Counted from the first letter of the stretch, positions 47,066 through 62,500 are shown. The stretch: DNA of 64,000 nucleotides from Eumeta japonica (GCA_005406025.1 BGZK01000883.1:1-64000), one strand, 5' to 3'. Notes: generated by a model not told the origin, from the sequence alone. Numbers and translations: made by a program.

Positions 47066-50000
47066 CTGAAATTTTATTATTTATGACGAATTTATTATTT
47101 ATGAAAATTTTTACATATACTTTCATGCATAACAAACAAAACCTGCAATTTTATGCAATGTCAATTAGGTAAAGTGTAAGACTTTGAAAAATATATTTTA
47201 TTCAAAGAATGGATGCAACTAAATTATTTTATTACTAGCACTTGTCTTTTTCATTGTATTTGCATGTAATAAAGATCATTGCAATATATGAGTACTATTC
47301 TATTGTGACACTAATTAATATCAGTAATCTTTTATGCATAATATTTATAATACATTTTATTATCCTCAAGTTTTCTGGTCAAAAACCAAAACGCTGGTAA
47401 CATTCTGTTATAACTTATATTACAATTATTATTATGTATTTGTAATTAAATACATATTAATTACACATTTATTCGATAAATAATAGATCTACCTGTCGTC
47501 ATCGTAGTCTTCGTAGGGCCGCCGCTTACGGCCCGGCCTCGCTTGGGGTCTCGGCTTCGGCCTCCGTCTAGGTCTATAATTTTTGGTAAACCCACAAATA
47601 AAATAAAATATCGCATACGTACTATAATTACAGAAAATAATCATAAATTACATTATAAAATATTTATGCTGACAAAGGGGTATGAATTGGGTTGTTGGTA
47701 ATTATCCAATAAAATAACGATATTCGACAAACATGTAATTAATATTAAGCAATTACAAAATATTTATAAAATTAAAAAATTATGATAGTAGTGGACGAAA
47801 TGTATTCTTTAATATATTAATATGAAAGTCATATGTTTAAAATAACACTTTTTTTGATTTTAGTAGTAATTTTGATATTTTATAAGATGGGGACTTAACG
47901 TGTTTATGTAAAATCTGTCATCGTGTTGTTTTATTGTGGCCGCTGAGAACAAAGGTGTAGCAAACACTTGCATAATTTCTTAAGATGATTCGTGTATTAA
48001 TTATTATATTTTTTAACACGCTTTTTATGTTTATTTGTTATTGTATATTAGTAATTACATGAAAAGCCATTAAATATACATTTTGAAACAAATATAAATT
48101 CGTATATAATCTACAATTTTTGTATAGTTTTCAGTAAATAAGCAATGCTAATGTACGGTACATGTATGCAACAGTCTCTGAAGGGAGATGACATTGATCC
48201 TTGTGTCAGGTTTAAAATAGCCTATTGTTGAGATGTATGCTCCTAGAATATTTTTATTAAATATTGAAGGGTATATGGTTATTAAACTAGAAAAATACAT
48301 GTTGCAATGGCTTGGCCATCTGGAAGGGATAATTGAAAGTAGAATGAAACTACAAATCTAACGAGAGAAAGTATATGGCGGATGCAAAGGTCGACAAGGG
48401 TCGCTCTAGAAAATCTATGGAGATCAAATCGATGGCATATTAAGTAAAAATCGGACAAGTGCAAGTTGAACTCACCCACCGAGGGTTCCGTACAAATTTA
48501 CAGGTATGCATTATAAATAGTTCAGGAATCGAGTTTCGCAGGTTTTTCCGAGCGTTTCCATAAATTCAGTTTCCAAAACCTATAATTACATACTTATAGG
48601 AAGTTGTGGTTATACTAACAGTTCATACCTAAATTAGTTAGATAATATATTCATAGTTATTTTATGATTTAATTATTAGTGAATGATTTTCAGATTTTTA
48701 CAGGTAGTATATATACATGTAGTATAAGACTGTATTACTTGCCAAATTTTATAGTTTTAGGTGAAAGGAAAGTACTCTATAAATTTTTATTCTCTTGAGT
48801 GTGTCAAAATATACGTTTTCTGCCGTATCTTTTTTTCAAGTTAACTAAAAGTTTGATATTTTCACGATTTCGAGGGACTGTAGACTTAAGTATATGGTTT
48901 CAATTTCAACTAGATACCTACACGAGCTCCCGAGGTAAAGGGTTTTGACAAACGGACGAACGAACAACAAAGTGATCCTATAAGGGTTCCGTTTTTCCTT
49001 TTGAGGTACGAAGCCCTAAAATACTCAAATTTATTTTAAAATACCAAAACCCACGTGCTTGATTCAAGCAAGAGAGATATGCAAAGATCGTCTCATATGG
49101 AAATATATAGTCTTTGCCTACCCTTCTGGAAAATAGGAGTGAGTTTTTAAGAATAGTGAGAATAAGTTGAAGGTTGTAGAACTTAATTCCTTGCTTCTGT
49201 ACAGGCTAGGGGCTGATAACGACCGTCGTCACCGTTGTGCTCCTCGAGGCACAGAGATTTTTCAGCTTACCTCTGGCTGTGGTTCAAAACTGATGTACTC
49301 AGTTACGAAAGCTTATTGCTCCTTATGGAATAGAAACGAAAATTTTAAAAGGGTACTTTTTTGCTATCGGTAGCTTATTGTGACTACTAGCCTTTCTTCG
49401 TCGTAATAGTCGTCCCTGGCCGGGTAGTAGTAGTCGTCGTCGTAGTAGTCGTATCTGTGGTGGGGCCTGTGGCGCGGCCTCGCCGGCGGGGGCGGCGGCG
49501 CCGGCGTGGTGGTGGTGGTGCTGGTGGTGGGCGGTGGCGGTGGTGGACTCGTCGTCGCCGCCTTGTACAAGGCTTCGTTCCTGTAACATAAAATGTATAT
49601 ATTTAAAATCATTCTTTCAAAATTGGTGTTACGAACAGCCGCGCTCTTAATATTAAATTGGACAATTTGCTATATTTATTGTATTTTTAGTAGAATATTT
49701 TTCGCTTTGTTTGTTTTATTTTATTTTGTCGTATTTAATTACGAAATCTTTGTGATGCGCATATGTGTTGCATATAAAATTGTGCCTTGACGTTGGGACC
49801 AATGAGAGGCCGAGAACCGCAGCGGTCTTTGCGGTACGACTGCGAATTAGTGTACCGAGCACATGTGACGCTCATACGTGAAATATGCGAAGTGCGTGGC
49901 CACGCCCCTCGATTGTCATGTTTGCACCTCATATGTGCACGCTGATGTGCTATCTATAAATTGCAGCGGAATAGTTGCATCCGTCGCAGTTGTTCTCCGG

Positions 50001-53000
50001 CCGCCACTCGTGACGCTCGTGCTGCAATAATCAAGTCTGAACATCGAAACGCTGTCCATCATTTTGCCCACACACCGCGAGAATCCGTATTGCGAGACGA
50101 CTGTGAAGAAAATCCGAAGTGCGGGCTTACGCGGCAGTGCTGAAATCGCCGGTACAATTGGAATAATATGGAGTATAGAATTAATTATCTGTTGTTGGTT
50201 GAAAGGTTTTTTTTCGTCACCTCAATTAACGATATGTTTCTACCTAAAGATCTATATTTCACAATGAGGATCCTTAAGTTTAAGAACGGCCGAAGTAAGC
50301 AGTGCGGCTACTATAATCGGAATCGATACTTTCATCATAATCTTCGAGGTGTGTATATAAAGTTATTTTATTTGACTAATTTATTCAATTCATGTGTGAT
50401 TAAAAGTCTACTTTGTGATTTAAATGCAAAATACCATCACTTACCACCGTTCTATTTATATATACTACTGTTATATATATATACATATATATGTATATTA
50501 CAATAGCTCTGTATCTTGTACCTATTTCTTACCTGTTGAAATAGTTAGGAGAGTTCTTGCAGTCCACTTCCGACACAAAATGGCAGATAAAAGTTTTCTG
50601 ATCGAAAGCAGTGTAGTTGGCGCACAAAAAATCATATCTAATTCCAAATAAACAGTGGTGGTAGACCTGTAACGAAGAACAATATACATGTTATTGTTTA
50701 TTTAAATATATCATATGCTAAAACGCAGACATACGGAAGCTATCCACTAAGATATACATCTAAAATACTAAGTTTTCCAGTATACAGGATTTGAAACGTT
50801 TGTTTGCATGCATCACGATAAAGTATGCAATATTATGGAAACTTTTCTATAATCATTATACCTTTTTGGTTCTGTTCATAATAAACTATAAATTTGCTTT
50901 AGATGCGAAAGTTTCTGGATTAGAATATTAGTTGAGAAACACACGTCTTGATTCATTTTCTTAGTTTAGAGTCTAGATTTGTGTCATAGAATTCATAATT
51001 TAGATACGATTTTACGTTATTGTAACAGTACATGGTAAATCATTCCATTCTTGCATTAATAGTATTTGTCAAAACGTACTAATGGTGAGTCAGTTTTACT
51101 AACAAGCAAATTGTGTTCAAGTTTGATATTTTAAAACCTCTACCGTGGTTGTTATAACATTGACAAATAATTGCCCTTCTGGGTGCCTTAGAAACATCTT
51201 TGGTATTATGCCTTATTTTTTGTATTAGTAGGTACCCTTCTGGTAGAAAAATCAATGAATTCCTTCAGTGAACCCAGCAATCATAACCAACGCAACCAAT
51301 ACAAGTTAACAATAAAATTTAAGAAAATGCATCTTCATCCGTTCAAAAAAACCGAGCGATTGCCACTTTCATATTGATTTTGCAGAGGTAGTTTTATAGT
51401 GGTAAAGCCATGCTGTGGTCAACGCGGTTGCACCATGTAAATGGACCAGCCCGATCAATGCAATAACAGCGTCTACTGTTGTGCTTTTTCGTCAGTAACT
51501 GAAAGTTCCGGTGATTCACTCCCGCTCCATCTCCATCAGCCCACTCTTTCCTCCATTAAATATCTTATTTCTAACCAAGAGGCAGCGCCGTCCCTAGCTT
51601 TGACCAGGGCAGAGCGTGATTGTTTTTCAGCACCCCCAAGTCAGTGCTCTATTTTTACAGAAATTCTAATTCGGCTTCATGATAAGTAAATAATGATTGT
51701 TAATTTTTCAAAATAAGTTTTTATTGCAAACATCAACACATATTAAATTAAATCAAGTAACTTTAAGTATCATAACACTGTTCTATGTTTTAACGGAAAG
51801 CCACATCAAAATTTAACTTTTTTCTGAAAATAGTCTTTTGCATTTGGTTTTTTAGCGCTCCTAGTTACACGGCGCCTACAGCAACCACTCCAGTCGTTCT
51901 ACCCCTAGGTCGGCGCTGATAAGAGGCCGTCAACGCATTGGTGACTTCTTTGGAATCGCGCGTGCCCATGGGCGGCGGTGACCGCCTATAGTACTCTGGT
52001 GGCTCACATGCCCCGTTGGTTTCGAGGTAATGGTATAAAAAAGGTAGTTTTATTAAACTAACAAATTTCACAGAACGTCAACACATAGCTACTCTAAAAC
52101 ACGCCTAGAATTTTATTTGGACACAGGCGATTTCACAATAAAATACATACCTCAACACATCAATTGCTTCTTTAAAAGATTTACGCTAGCTCTGGCAACC
52201 CCTTTTTTGCGAACACAGAATAACACCTTCCAACAAAACGACGAGGCGCCAACAAAAGTAATTTTTCCTTATTCATTTACCCTTTGCGTTAGCGCTTTGA
52301 TTATCGAAAACGAGCACACAAATTCAAGACATTTTATAATTAGTGGGGATGTGCGGCAGAAGTATGAAGTAAATTGTGAATTAAATTCCGACTATTTCAA
52401 AATTATCTGCGTGTAACTATATTAATAAAGAGCGCCTTAAACACGTTTTATAATTTATGGATACACGCGGCATGAATTATAGAATTGCTTCAACATTTTA
52501 CAACAAGTGAAAGTGCTATGATGTAATAGTTATCCATTATAAAATATCCCTCCACATATTTACCTCTTCAATTAAAACAAGCGCCATCTAGCGGACTTAG
52601 CGGAGCGAAAAAACATCTAGCCGATATTTTTTGAAACATATTTTATGTCATGACAATAGTGGTATTAAATTAAAATTTTCCTTGTAGTAGTGAATCAGAA
52701 ATTTTATATCAAGTCAAAAGTATAAACGCAATATATATTTTGGTGACAGATTAATTAAACTAAAAAAAATATCTTTTATTTATCTCATATAAGAAATAAA
52801 TATACACAACTAAAGATCGCTCTACAACGTAATTGGTAACCCTTATATCACTATAATAATTATAGCGTTTTTTTTTTTATATGCATACAAAAAAAGCTGG
52901 GCGACTCCTGTGGAGTCGCCACTCCACAGGAGTCACCGGTGCTTTGCCGGCCTCTTGTAAGAATATAATACATGACGGAGGAAAAGTTTGACAGTAGACA

Positions 53001-53454
53001 TTGGGGAGTGAAGGTGGGAGTGCGCCACCGGAACTCCCACTCGCCTCAACAAAACGCGACAAAGGACGCTGTTACTTCACGTCCGTATTCTGGGGGAGCC
53101 TGGTGTGTCTCACCGGTGCGGTCGGCCCTTTTTCGTGTTGCTCTAATACCACCTAGTGCACAACTATGGCAAATTGCTTAAAAATGTTGGCTTTACCGCT
53201 CACTTACTTGGCACTTATGAGGTACGGAAGCATAAAACCCGTCGTGTAGACCGTCGCACTTGAAGTCCATGGTCTCCGGCTTGGGCACCGTCTCGTAGAA
53301 CGGGTACTCCGACAGGTTGTAACCGTTCAGCTCTCGGGGCAAGTTCGGGTCGTAGATATAATCTATTTGCGGTATGCCCGACAGCTTGCGCGAGCCGTCT
53401 TGGGCTGACGTTGTAGAATTGGTTTCTTCGCTTGCTGTCTCTATCTATAATAAG

Positions 53455-53511
<57 letters not shown>

Positions 53512-56500
53512 ACTAGATTTATAAGCACACAAACAGATCGGACAGAGAGACATTGTGCTCTGACATATATGGATAAATTCCTTCTAATATAATAAATGAG
53601 AATGTGTTTGTTAGATTGTTCTTTCTTTCATGCAGCAACGGATTGACTAGATTTTAGCATAAAAATAATTTATGGGAAGTACAATGACTTAGGATACATT
53701 TTTCCAGTAATTTTGGAATTTACCAGCATGTATAACATTTGTTTTACGCATTGATTTAATAAGAAAATTATGAAATATTTTATGAAATGATGACGTCCAT
53801 TTTAAATATACAACAATATATTTTGACTGTGGCAAAATTATTATTAATTGAAATAGACACCGCAACCAGAATCGAGACCATGATTGAAAGAGAGTTTGCT
53901 CAACAATGGAGATGAGGGAATTTATTGTGTCAACGTGAGCGGAACTATGGGCGAATGCCAGTCATGACGTGAGTAAAAAAAACTAAAGACATTTGTTGTA
54001 TTTACTGTATTCTAAAATAAAATGCCATGCATCCGTTAGTAAATGCAGCCTGATTCCATCAGGCTGGTTTGCAGTGAGAACCAATGGACGAGTGTATATC
54101 GTAATGCAAACGACTTTACTGTAGGTCGTTTCATGGCTTTGCCACCGACTAGGCTAGACGGCTAAGATAATGCCAGCCAGATCTAACTACTGTGCCTGCC
54201 GAAGCAGGGAGATATCCGGCATTATTATCACGACACTAGGTCGGGGTGACCACCCATCCGACACTTAACTTTGGCGTGTGTAGCTTAACCTTGGTATCAC
54301 CGTTAAATTTATACAACATACTTATGAACACTAATATTATTACTGGTGTTTTGCGTGATGTACCTAATCATTATATATTTACTTTATTTACTGTTACCCT
54401 TCAACCGACTGTAAACGGTAAAAGGCATTATAAGACTACAGTTGAACCTCGATAAGTTAAAGTCCAAGGGAAACACAAAATATTTTAAGTTATAGAGGTT
54501 TTAAGTTATCAAGGGTCTATGTTAGGGATAGGTTAATATAGAGGTAGGTATGTACATATGTATGTACCCTTGTTCCACCCTTTATCAGCGTATGTGAGTG
54601 TTGTTAGTTTTCTTTTTGAACTCATTTTAAGCCAATTTTATCACACAGTAAGTAAAGCGATGTTTCCAAGACAATGATCAAAAACTTATGATCCAAGGCT
54701 TACTTATGTTTTAAGCCTAACCGCCGCAAAGCTTTAAAGAATTTCGAAGAAGCAAACAATAGGTGACATACGTATTGTTTACGTTAACAATTTAACTAGT
54801 GAACACGTGCAAGCAATAAATACCGAAAACTTTTGTTTTGCACACTCTTTCAAAATGACTCATTGACAAACAATTTTATGTTATAGAGGTTGTGGAAACA
54901 TTTCTTTAAGTTACTGAGGGCCAATACAGAGATTACTTATTTAAGTTATAGAGGTTGCGTATTTTAAGTTATAGAGGTTTTGGGCTCTGATGGGAAGGGA
55001 ACATATTATTTTTTGAAGTTATAGAGGTTTTTAAGTTACCGAGGTTTGAGTTATCGAGGTTCTACTGTATTTTAATTACACAGACATAAGTCCTTACAGA
55101 ATTATAATGCATGCAATTTTTTTGCTAAACAGAGAAATATCGCTTTAGGGTCAGGTCGGTGGCCTTTTTAGAATTAATGAGGTGTTATCTAAATTATGCA
55201 CAGAATTATATGTTCGTGGATTCTTTTATGCCTTAAAAAACCGTGTGATATTATACGGTCCATAATGACTTCAAGCGTTTATGTGTATAAATAATGTTGG
55301 CAATTCTTTCCACTTATAAGACCTTCGTTAGTTAGTAATACATTTTTTAAACAGATAGAAATAATTACAACTATAATGCACTTTCTTCTAAGAATATTAG
55401 ATAAGTAAATTGATGCACGTTGAGGTCAATTATTATCGACTATTTTTGCGAAAGATATTTTATTCTTTTTATATATATTATATACGTATTATATATACGT
55501 ATTTTAATTTTGTATCCCGCCCGACGCCAGCAATTTTAAGTATTATCTACTACTATATATATAATTACGATTTCTATGTTATTGCTAAACTCCAACACCA
55601 TTCGACCGATCACCACGAAAATTGATATGATACTATATTTGAACACAGTGAATGTATTTGCAGTATTCATAGCCATAAAATCAAATAATTTTTCTATCAA
55701 TTTTTATATATATAGATTGACTTTATTATTGTAAATATTATTTATATGTCATTCTGTTAAATTAAATAAAAATCTAATGTATTATTGAAAATATTAATAA
55801 AATTGTATTTATTTATATGGACATTATTAAACTGGCAGGACAATGTCTGCCGATTTGTGCTAGTTCACTTCTAAAAGCAAAAAAAAAACTAATAAAAATA
55901 TACGAAAACTAATTTTTAAGTGCTTTTGTGGTGTACGCAATAGAACTAAAAAGATCATGGATTTTATTTAGTAAATAAAATTTGGATCAGAGGTATATGT
56001 AAACAGATAAAGATAGATTTTATAGAGACTGAACATTTTAAAAATTTTTACATAAATAATCAAATATATGATGTACAAAATATTATAATATTTTGATTTT
56101 GTTTGTATATCAAAACTGACTGCTGTAAAAGCGTCTATGTCGTTAATCCGTCTGTTTGTTGTATTTAAACTTTATAACGAGTGTTGATGAAATTGAAAGC
56201 GACATTTCATATTTTAGAAGTAAATTTCAAATTATCTGTTAAAGTAAATTTATTTGTCACAACATAAATATGGCTTTAGGCGACGTTCTAGGTAAAATTA
56301 TAAGAAAATCTTCAACGCCATCTGTCGACGACTAGCAGACGACATTTAAAGGCAGTTTTTGTTCGATCGGGATTGAGATTAAATACGCCACAGAAAACAG
56401 AACAGTTCAATTTAACACAATTCAGAACAGAACAAGTCAATACAGAAAGTAAATTGGTACCGTGATCGAAAACTAAATCAAAATCGATACTTAGCACGAG

Positions 56501-59500
56501 AACGGAAACGGAACTACAATATGATTGATGTAAAAATTGAAGTTCAAATAAATGTACTTCAATTGGTTTTATATACATCGAACATTATCTTATGTAAAAT
56601 AGCTTTGGTGTGAAACCTTGATAGTCTGTATCCCTCTCGCCACTGGCTGGTTTGTGTCATTTGAGTTCCTTACCGACTTACTAAATAGATTATATCGCAA
56701 TTTAATAAGGAAATGTGCAACAAGTCCTTGGAATACCACCGAGGTGATTTCAAAACTGATTAATTGTGCTCATATTGTTTATGTATTAAAACAATACACC
56801 AGTTTAATTTTTTTGTACGAATTTCGTTATCGCGGCTTGCGGGAGGTGTGAGTTCATAGAAATCGTCACGTAACGAAAAAGCATTACGCCTTCACCGTTC
56901 GACTCTTAGTGACTGCCTCACTATTCGCATTTTCTTAACACAGGCTAGTTAATAGAAAAAAAATGTGCCACGTGGCATTACGTTTGATACCTCTCCAACT
57001 CTCTTCAACTTTTTTTATAATTTATAATTCAATTTTCATTTAATAAATACCCTTCTTAAAAGATGAATTGAAGATTTTAGATTTGGCTCCTCACTTTACA
57101 TTATTTGTATTAAAAAACGATAGAATTTAAATAACACAGCAGTCTTAAATGCTACGCGTTACGTGCCATGCAAAATGAAACATACACATATCAATTTTGT
57201 TTCGAATTGCATTCGAAGTTGGGGGAAAAGCGTAAGGATCTTCATTGCTGACGGGAGGCCTGCGACCGCGCATGGTTTGTTTGTCTATCTCCGTTACACA
57301 GGGTGATGCATTCGAACGTAAGATAACCAATCGACTTCGACCAGGACATTCAAGAAAAAGAATCATACGAATTTCGCAGTAATGGGCCATGACGTCACCC
57401 GACATTTACCTCGGCAATGGCTGTGACTGCTGTTTATATATTAGAGTCAGCTATTTATTGCATGGGCTTCGCATATTTAAAACATTGAAGTTTGCCGGCT
57501 TCAATGTTCAACTTTAACTCTAGGCCGCGCTCAAGAATTACAGTATACAGAATAGAGTGAGTTAATTTCTACTTAATAATAATAATGTAAACTCACGCCT
57601 ATTTCCTAGAAGGGTAGGCAGAGACTATAGATTTCCACATGGTACGAGCTTTGCATATCTCTTTTGCGTCACTGGCATATTTTCAACTTAGCATTTTTAG
57701 AATTAGTCCGACTAAATGTCGCATTTTACGTTCCGTTTTAGTTATTAAAAAGGATTTTAAAGATGTAACAGTTTTCTCTATTCGATGGGACATTCTTGAA
57801 CAAACGATTGGACATATAGATTTAACAACAAATAACTTGTGAAGAACTCTTTTAAAAGTAATCATTCGCTATAATTACGAATGAGTTTACTAAAACAACG
57901 AAATAGCTAATATTTTACTAGCTTTTAAATTTTGAAAAAGCAAAAACAACTCGCTCACACAAGTCGCGATACGAAACCATCAATGACTAAAATGTCACAC
58001 GTCAAAAGTTGTGATAACATGCCATGAAAAAATTGTAATTATTTTTTGAAGTGAAACTTCTTAGATGGCGATCCGACAATAATCGACGATTGGACGAGAA
58101 TGGAGAGTGAAATGCCAAGGTCGGGTCAATTTAGGCACATTACTATAGACGAGAAAGAAAAGAGATGTAATGCAAAGAGAAGGGGAGAGTGTGAGAGGGA
58201 GCCATGTATTCCGACGTCGTGGGAGTGGAGCAAACGTAAACGACACACGCACAACTATACAAAGCAGCAGAATGAGATAGTGTCGCTCATGCGCGCGTTG
58301 TAGATGTACAGCTAATTTGACATACCACGCGTTGTCTAATTAATGTTTACTATTTTATTTTTTGATTATTCGTGTAAGTAATATATATTATTTAAAAACG
58401 TTTCACTTTTATTCCGTGCGTTGCGCTGCACTCGCAATTTATTGTTGTAAATATAAGTGTAAGTTCGAAATAAAGATCGGAATTAACCTTTTAATTTAGA
58501 ATTTATGGTACTTATACAAAATATAATTATATGATGCGTAAATATCCAGTTGTTTATTATTTACTCACATTTTAATATCTTTCCTGACTTGACAACTTGT
58601 ATATTTAGATGAATGCTATCCCATATTAAAAACGATGGTCCGAAATAACAAGATAATAATATTAAATTTGTTATATAAAGTTTTAGTATCAATTACCAAA
58701 TTATTAGTATCTATACAAGTTAAATGATTTTATTGAAAATAAATAATTCCTCAGTTTCGGATTGCAATGTTGTATGTAAAGGACGTGTTTATGCCAAACG
58801 GACAAGCAGAACGATAATTTATTCGTAGATATTATTGTCAATTTAATTTTCCACGGCGGCCGGCCCCGCGCGCCGGTGCCAATAACCTTAGCGCCGTTGC
58901 ATAAAACTAGGGCGCGTTCGGTAACGTTACGAGTGCACTCCGGGGAATCAATTACAAATTTAATCATCCATGGCGGTTATTGGAGGTGACATGAAACAGT
59001 CCATTTATCTACCTGGACGCTGTGAACTTACATTGCATTTTTATTTTTGAGTTACGGACGAAATACACAGGTAAACTACAGGGGGCGATACATTTACATA
59101 ATCTTGCCATTCGAAATGACAATGAGTGGGCCACGTCCCTCGTAGAATTCACGGGAAGAGATCTCCTCGAGTGACGGATATGAGGTGGACATGTGACGCG
59201 GCACGGCCTCCACCAAGAGAATGACGACCTGCTCGAGGTCGGCGGACACGGCTTGTCCAGGACTGGTAGGTCTTACAAAGCTAAGAGGGGGGAGAACTTA
59301 ATTTAGCAGTAAATGAAACAAACGCATAAATATATTTGTGTATTTGCTGCATTATAAATTTTACTAATCCATGAACGTGCTTGACAAACTAAAAATTAAA
59401 ACCATCTTTTATTATTATATTTTACTTTTCAGGCTTCTATTCCAAAGGTCGACGGATAATGTGATGACCTTTTGCTTGCATTATAACATTTTTATCGATG

Positions 59501-62500
59501 CAATTTTCACGGAACATTGGCTCTGCAGTGACTAGGGAATGTCAATGTAGAGACAAAGCGTAGCGATTAGAACACATTCATAATTCCTCTAAGAAAGGTT
59601 TACCTGATACGAAATAATGATGTCAAGATTAAATTGCATTATGTCATTATTTGCATGATAAATATAACGAATACCATAATATAACCAATAGTAATACTAC
59701 AGTTGGCTTAGAACTACAATGCAAAGAGAAAATTAAAAAAGAAAACTTATTTAATGTATTTTCTGGCTATGAAGAAGGCAATTCAATTTAAGGCTATTAA
59801 CAGCCTTCTGTGACGTTGCCGACTTGAGCTTCCATGCCTAGTGACTATTGCAGTCGGCTGTGACAGTACACAATTCCGAACAGCTGCAGCAGGCCAAGGC
59901 ACTCTTGTTCGTGAACACGCTTTCACACAGGCGCGGCGCATTCGTTACGACTGCGGACGCTAGATGGCGTGACGGCGCGACGGGCACTACAACGCAATGA
60001 CTAGGGCAAAAACCGGTCAAGTGCGAGCGGGGCCACCTATTAGTTTGATTTCCGTATTAGAAAACATGTATATAATTAGTCGATCGTTACTTTAATGTTT
60101 GTCCGCCACGATAGATGAACAAGTTTTGAAATTGTGACCCTTTACAGTTTAATATTGAAAGCTGTTTAAAATGTTAATTAGTGCTGATCCTAAAATAGTA
60201 TTCAAATGACAAATTCTATGTTTTAATGATAGGAATTCTAAAGTAAGGAAAAATAAGTTTAAATTACCTTTTAGGAAATTTGTCAAAAAATAAAAAGAAA
60301 ACTGTAATATTCGTATTATAATCCGTACAAGAAAAATTATAGATCATAGTTATCTTATAAAAATTATCATAGATCCTTTACACAACTATTCGTAAAATTG
60401 ACGCAAGTCTTTAATTTTAGTTAGGAAATCTAAATGAATCGACAATTACTTTAACCAGGATACGTCTATTTCAGAAATAAAACATATAATTGAGTTGTAT
60501 TTGGCTTTTGAAGATCGATCTTTATAAGTGAGTAAAAATACAAAATGACCCATTACGTTCAGTAGATTCTCATATCCAAGCCACAATCTTATATTTAAAA
60601 CCATATGAACTAACAAAAAAGTGTCGTTCACATCTCTCTTTTTCATGCTAAACGACGCTTAATACGAAAGAAAATTGTGTCAAATACCTACTATGTCAAG
60701 TGGTTTGCAATTAATTTTCGTGGTATAAAGTGTCTTAAAACCGTACGCCGTTTGAAAACCATGTTGGTTAACGACGTATTGCAATTTGAACATTAAACAA
60801 AAGAGCAAAAAGTTTAATTTGCAAAATTATACTGATATAATGATATAAAATTAAATTATTTTGATTATACAAAAAAGTGTCATTTTTTTTTCTAGGCTCT
60901 GGATACTTATGAATTTCAATAGAATCGATCCAGACTCGATTCCGGATTTAATTTGCCACTGAAAAAAGTTGTTGACCTCGAAAATTCATTGCCAAAATTT
61001 CGTGTGACTTCTCCTACACTGACTTAGATTGACTATTCTTTTCCAATTCCAAATGTAGTCCAAAATAGCCCCTGAGTTGATTCTATCATAATCCGTGGAT
61101 AGGTTCCTAGGACTTCTCCTACACTGATTTCGATTAAATATTCCTTTCCAATTCCAAATCTAGTTCAGAATAGCCTCTGAGCTGATTCTATTGTAATCCG
61201 TAGCTAGATTTTTTCAATTCTTAGCAGTGTAATTCGAATGCTTACCGTTCCAGATTTCATCATTAAAAAATTGACTATGTTCAAAGTTTTAACATAAATT
61301 ACAATTTATTAAATAAATTAGAATGTTTTATTTATATACGTATAACGCAATGTATCCGTTTCTAGAGGATATTAACGGATCGAAGTGAAACCTGGTTATA
61401 AGATGATTGTGGGTCCAAACCATGAATAAGCTGCATGTATAGAATAGATTTAAAAACGAATCTCGATGAAAGATATTTCATTAGCTAGGTCTCAGATATG
61501 CTGTTATTTATTATAATATTAATAATTTCTACAACAATTTATTATATTTGTTTTTCCGTTGGCATTGCATTGTGGTTAAATTTATTTTGTGTTGAAAATA
61601 ATGAAAATACATAATAAAATATCATTTGCTGTTACACCTTTCGAGTTTACTAATTACGGGTTTGTAAGTCAGTCAGTCAGCCAATAAGTCAGTTAAGGTA
61701 CTGATGGAGGGAATATGTGTACCTGGGTACCATCTTCAGAGGCGCTATTAGGAACTTCTTCTTGTGGAGCAGCCGTCGAGGTGGTTTTACCGAAGATCAG
61801 GGAAGTTGCCTTAACCGCCTCGCCAGGCGGCGCCACGAGCATTAGGAGTATGCCTGAAAATTGCAAAATTTACGTTGGCTTAATTTATAGCATTGCAAGA
61901 AATAGAACTCAAAACACAAGAACGTTAACACCTACACTATATACGATAAAATGTAAAATAAGTGTACTGAGAGAACGGTACGTGAACGTACACGAAAGCG
62001 GGAACGAACGAGAGAAACGAGGGAAAAAAAGAAGGGACGACAATGGGAGGGGTTATGGAGAGACAATAATGAAAAAGTGAATCGTAAAATCGGTTTCATA
62101 AAAAGTAAAACGAACACGTGTATTTCCATGTAATTCGAAGCTAGTAAAGATTTTTCCTTATTTGCTACAAGAAATTCTATAAGCGAAGGTCGTCTGGTTT
62201 TGTTTAAATGTTAAGTAGTTTTTTTTTGTCTAAAACGTGACGAGTTTTTCTACGTGAAAGTAACAATGTTACAACACTAGTTATTGAGTCTGGATTTGTA
62301 CAACAAATCATTTTCAGAAACTACTCCCTAATATTGTGACCTAAAAATTAACATATTATTTTTAGATATTTAAATAACATTAATCTTAGTTTTGTAAATG
62401 ACTATTCCTTCACTTCATATCGTGAAAGATATTTTTATCGTGCTTTTGGCTCGATCAAAATGAAAAAAAACTTTATGTGCTGATTGTGTTTCAATGCATT

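Noticed and set aside
53374..53592. Open frames with long Tyr-Ile runs on both strands
   Set aside because: Product of the (TA)n microsatellite.
56618..56851. + strand 77-codon frame with hydrophobic stretches
   Set aside because: Not similar to AIG1-family exons and in AT-rich intronic sequence; no further evidence.
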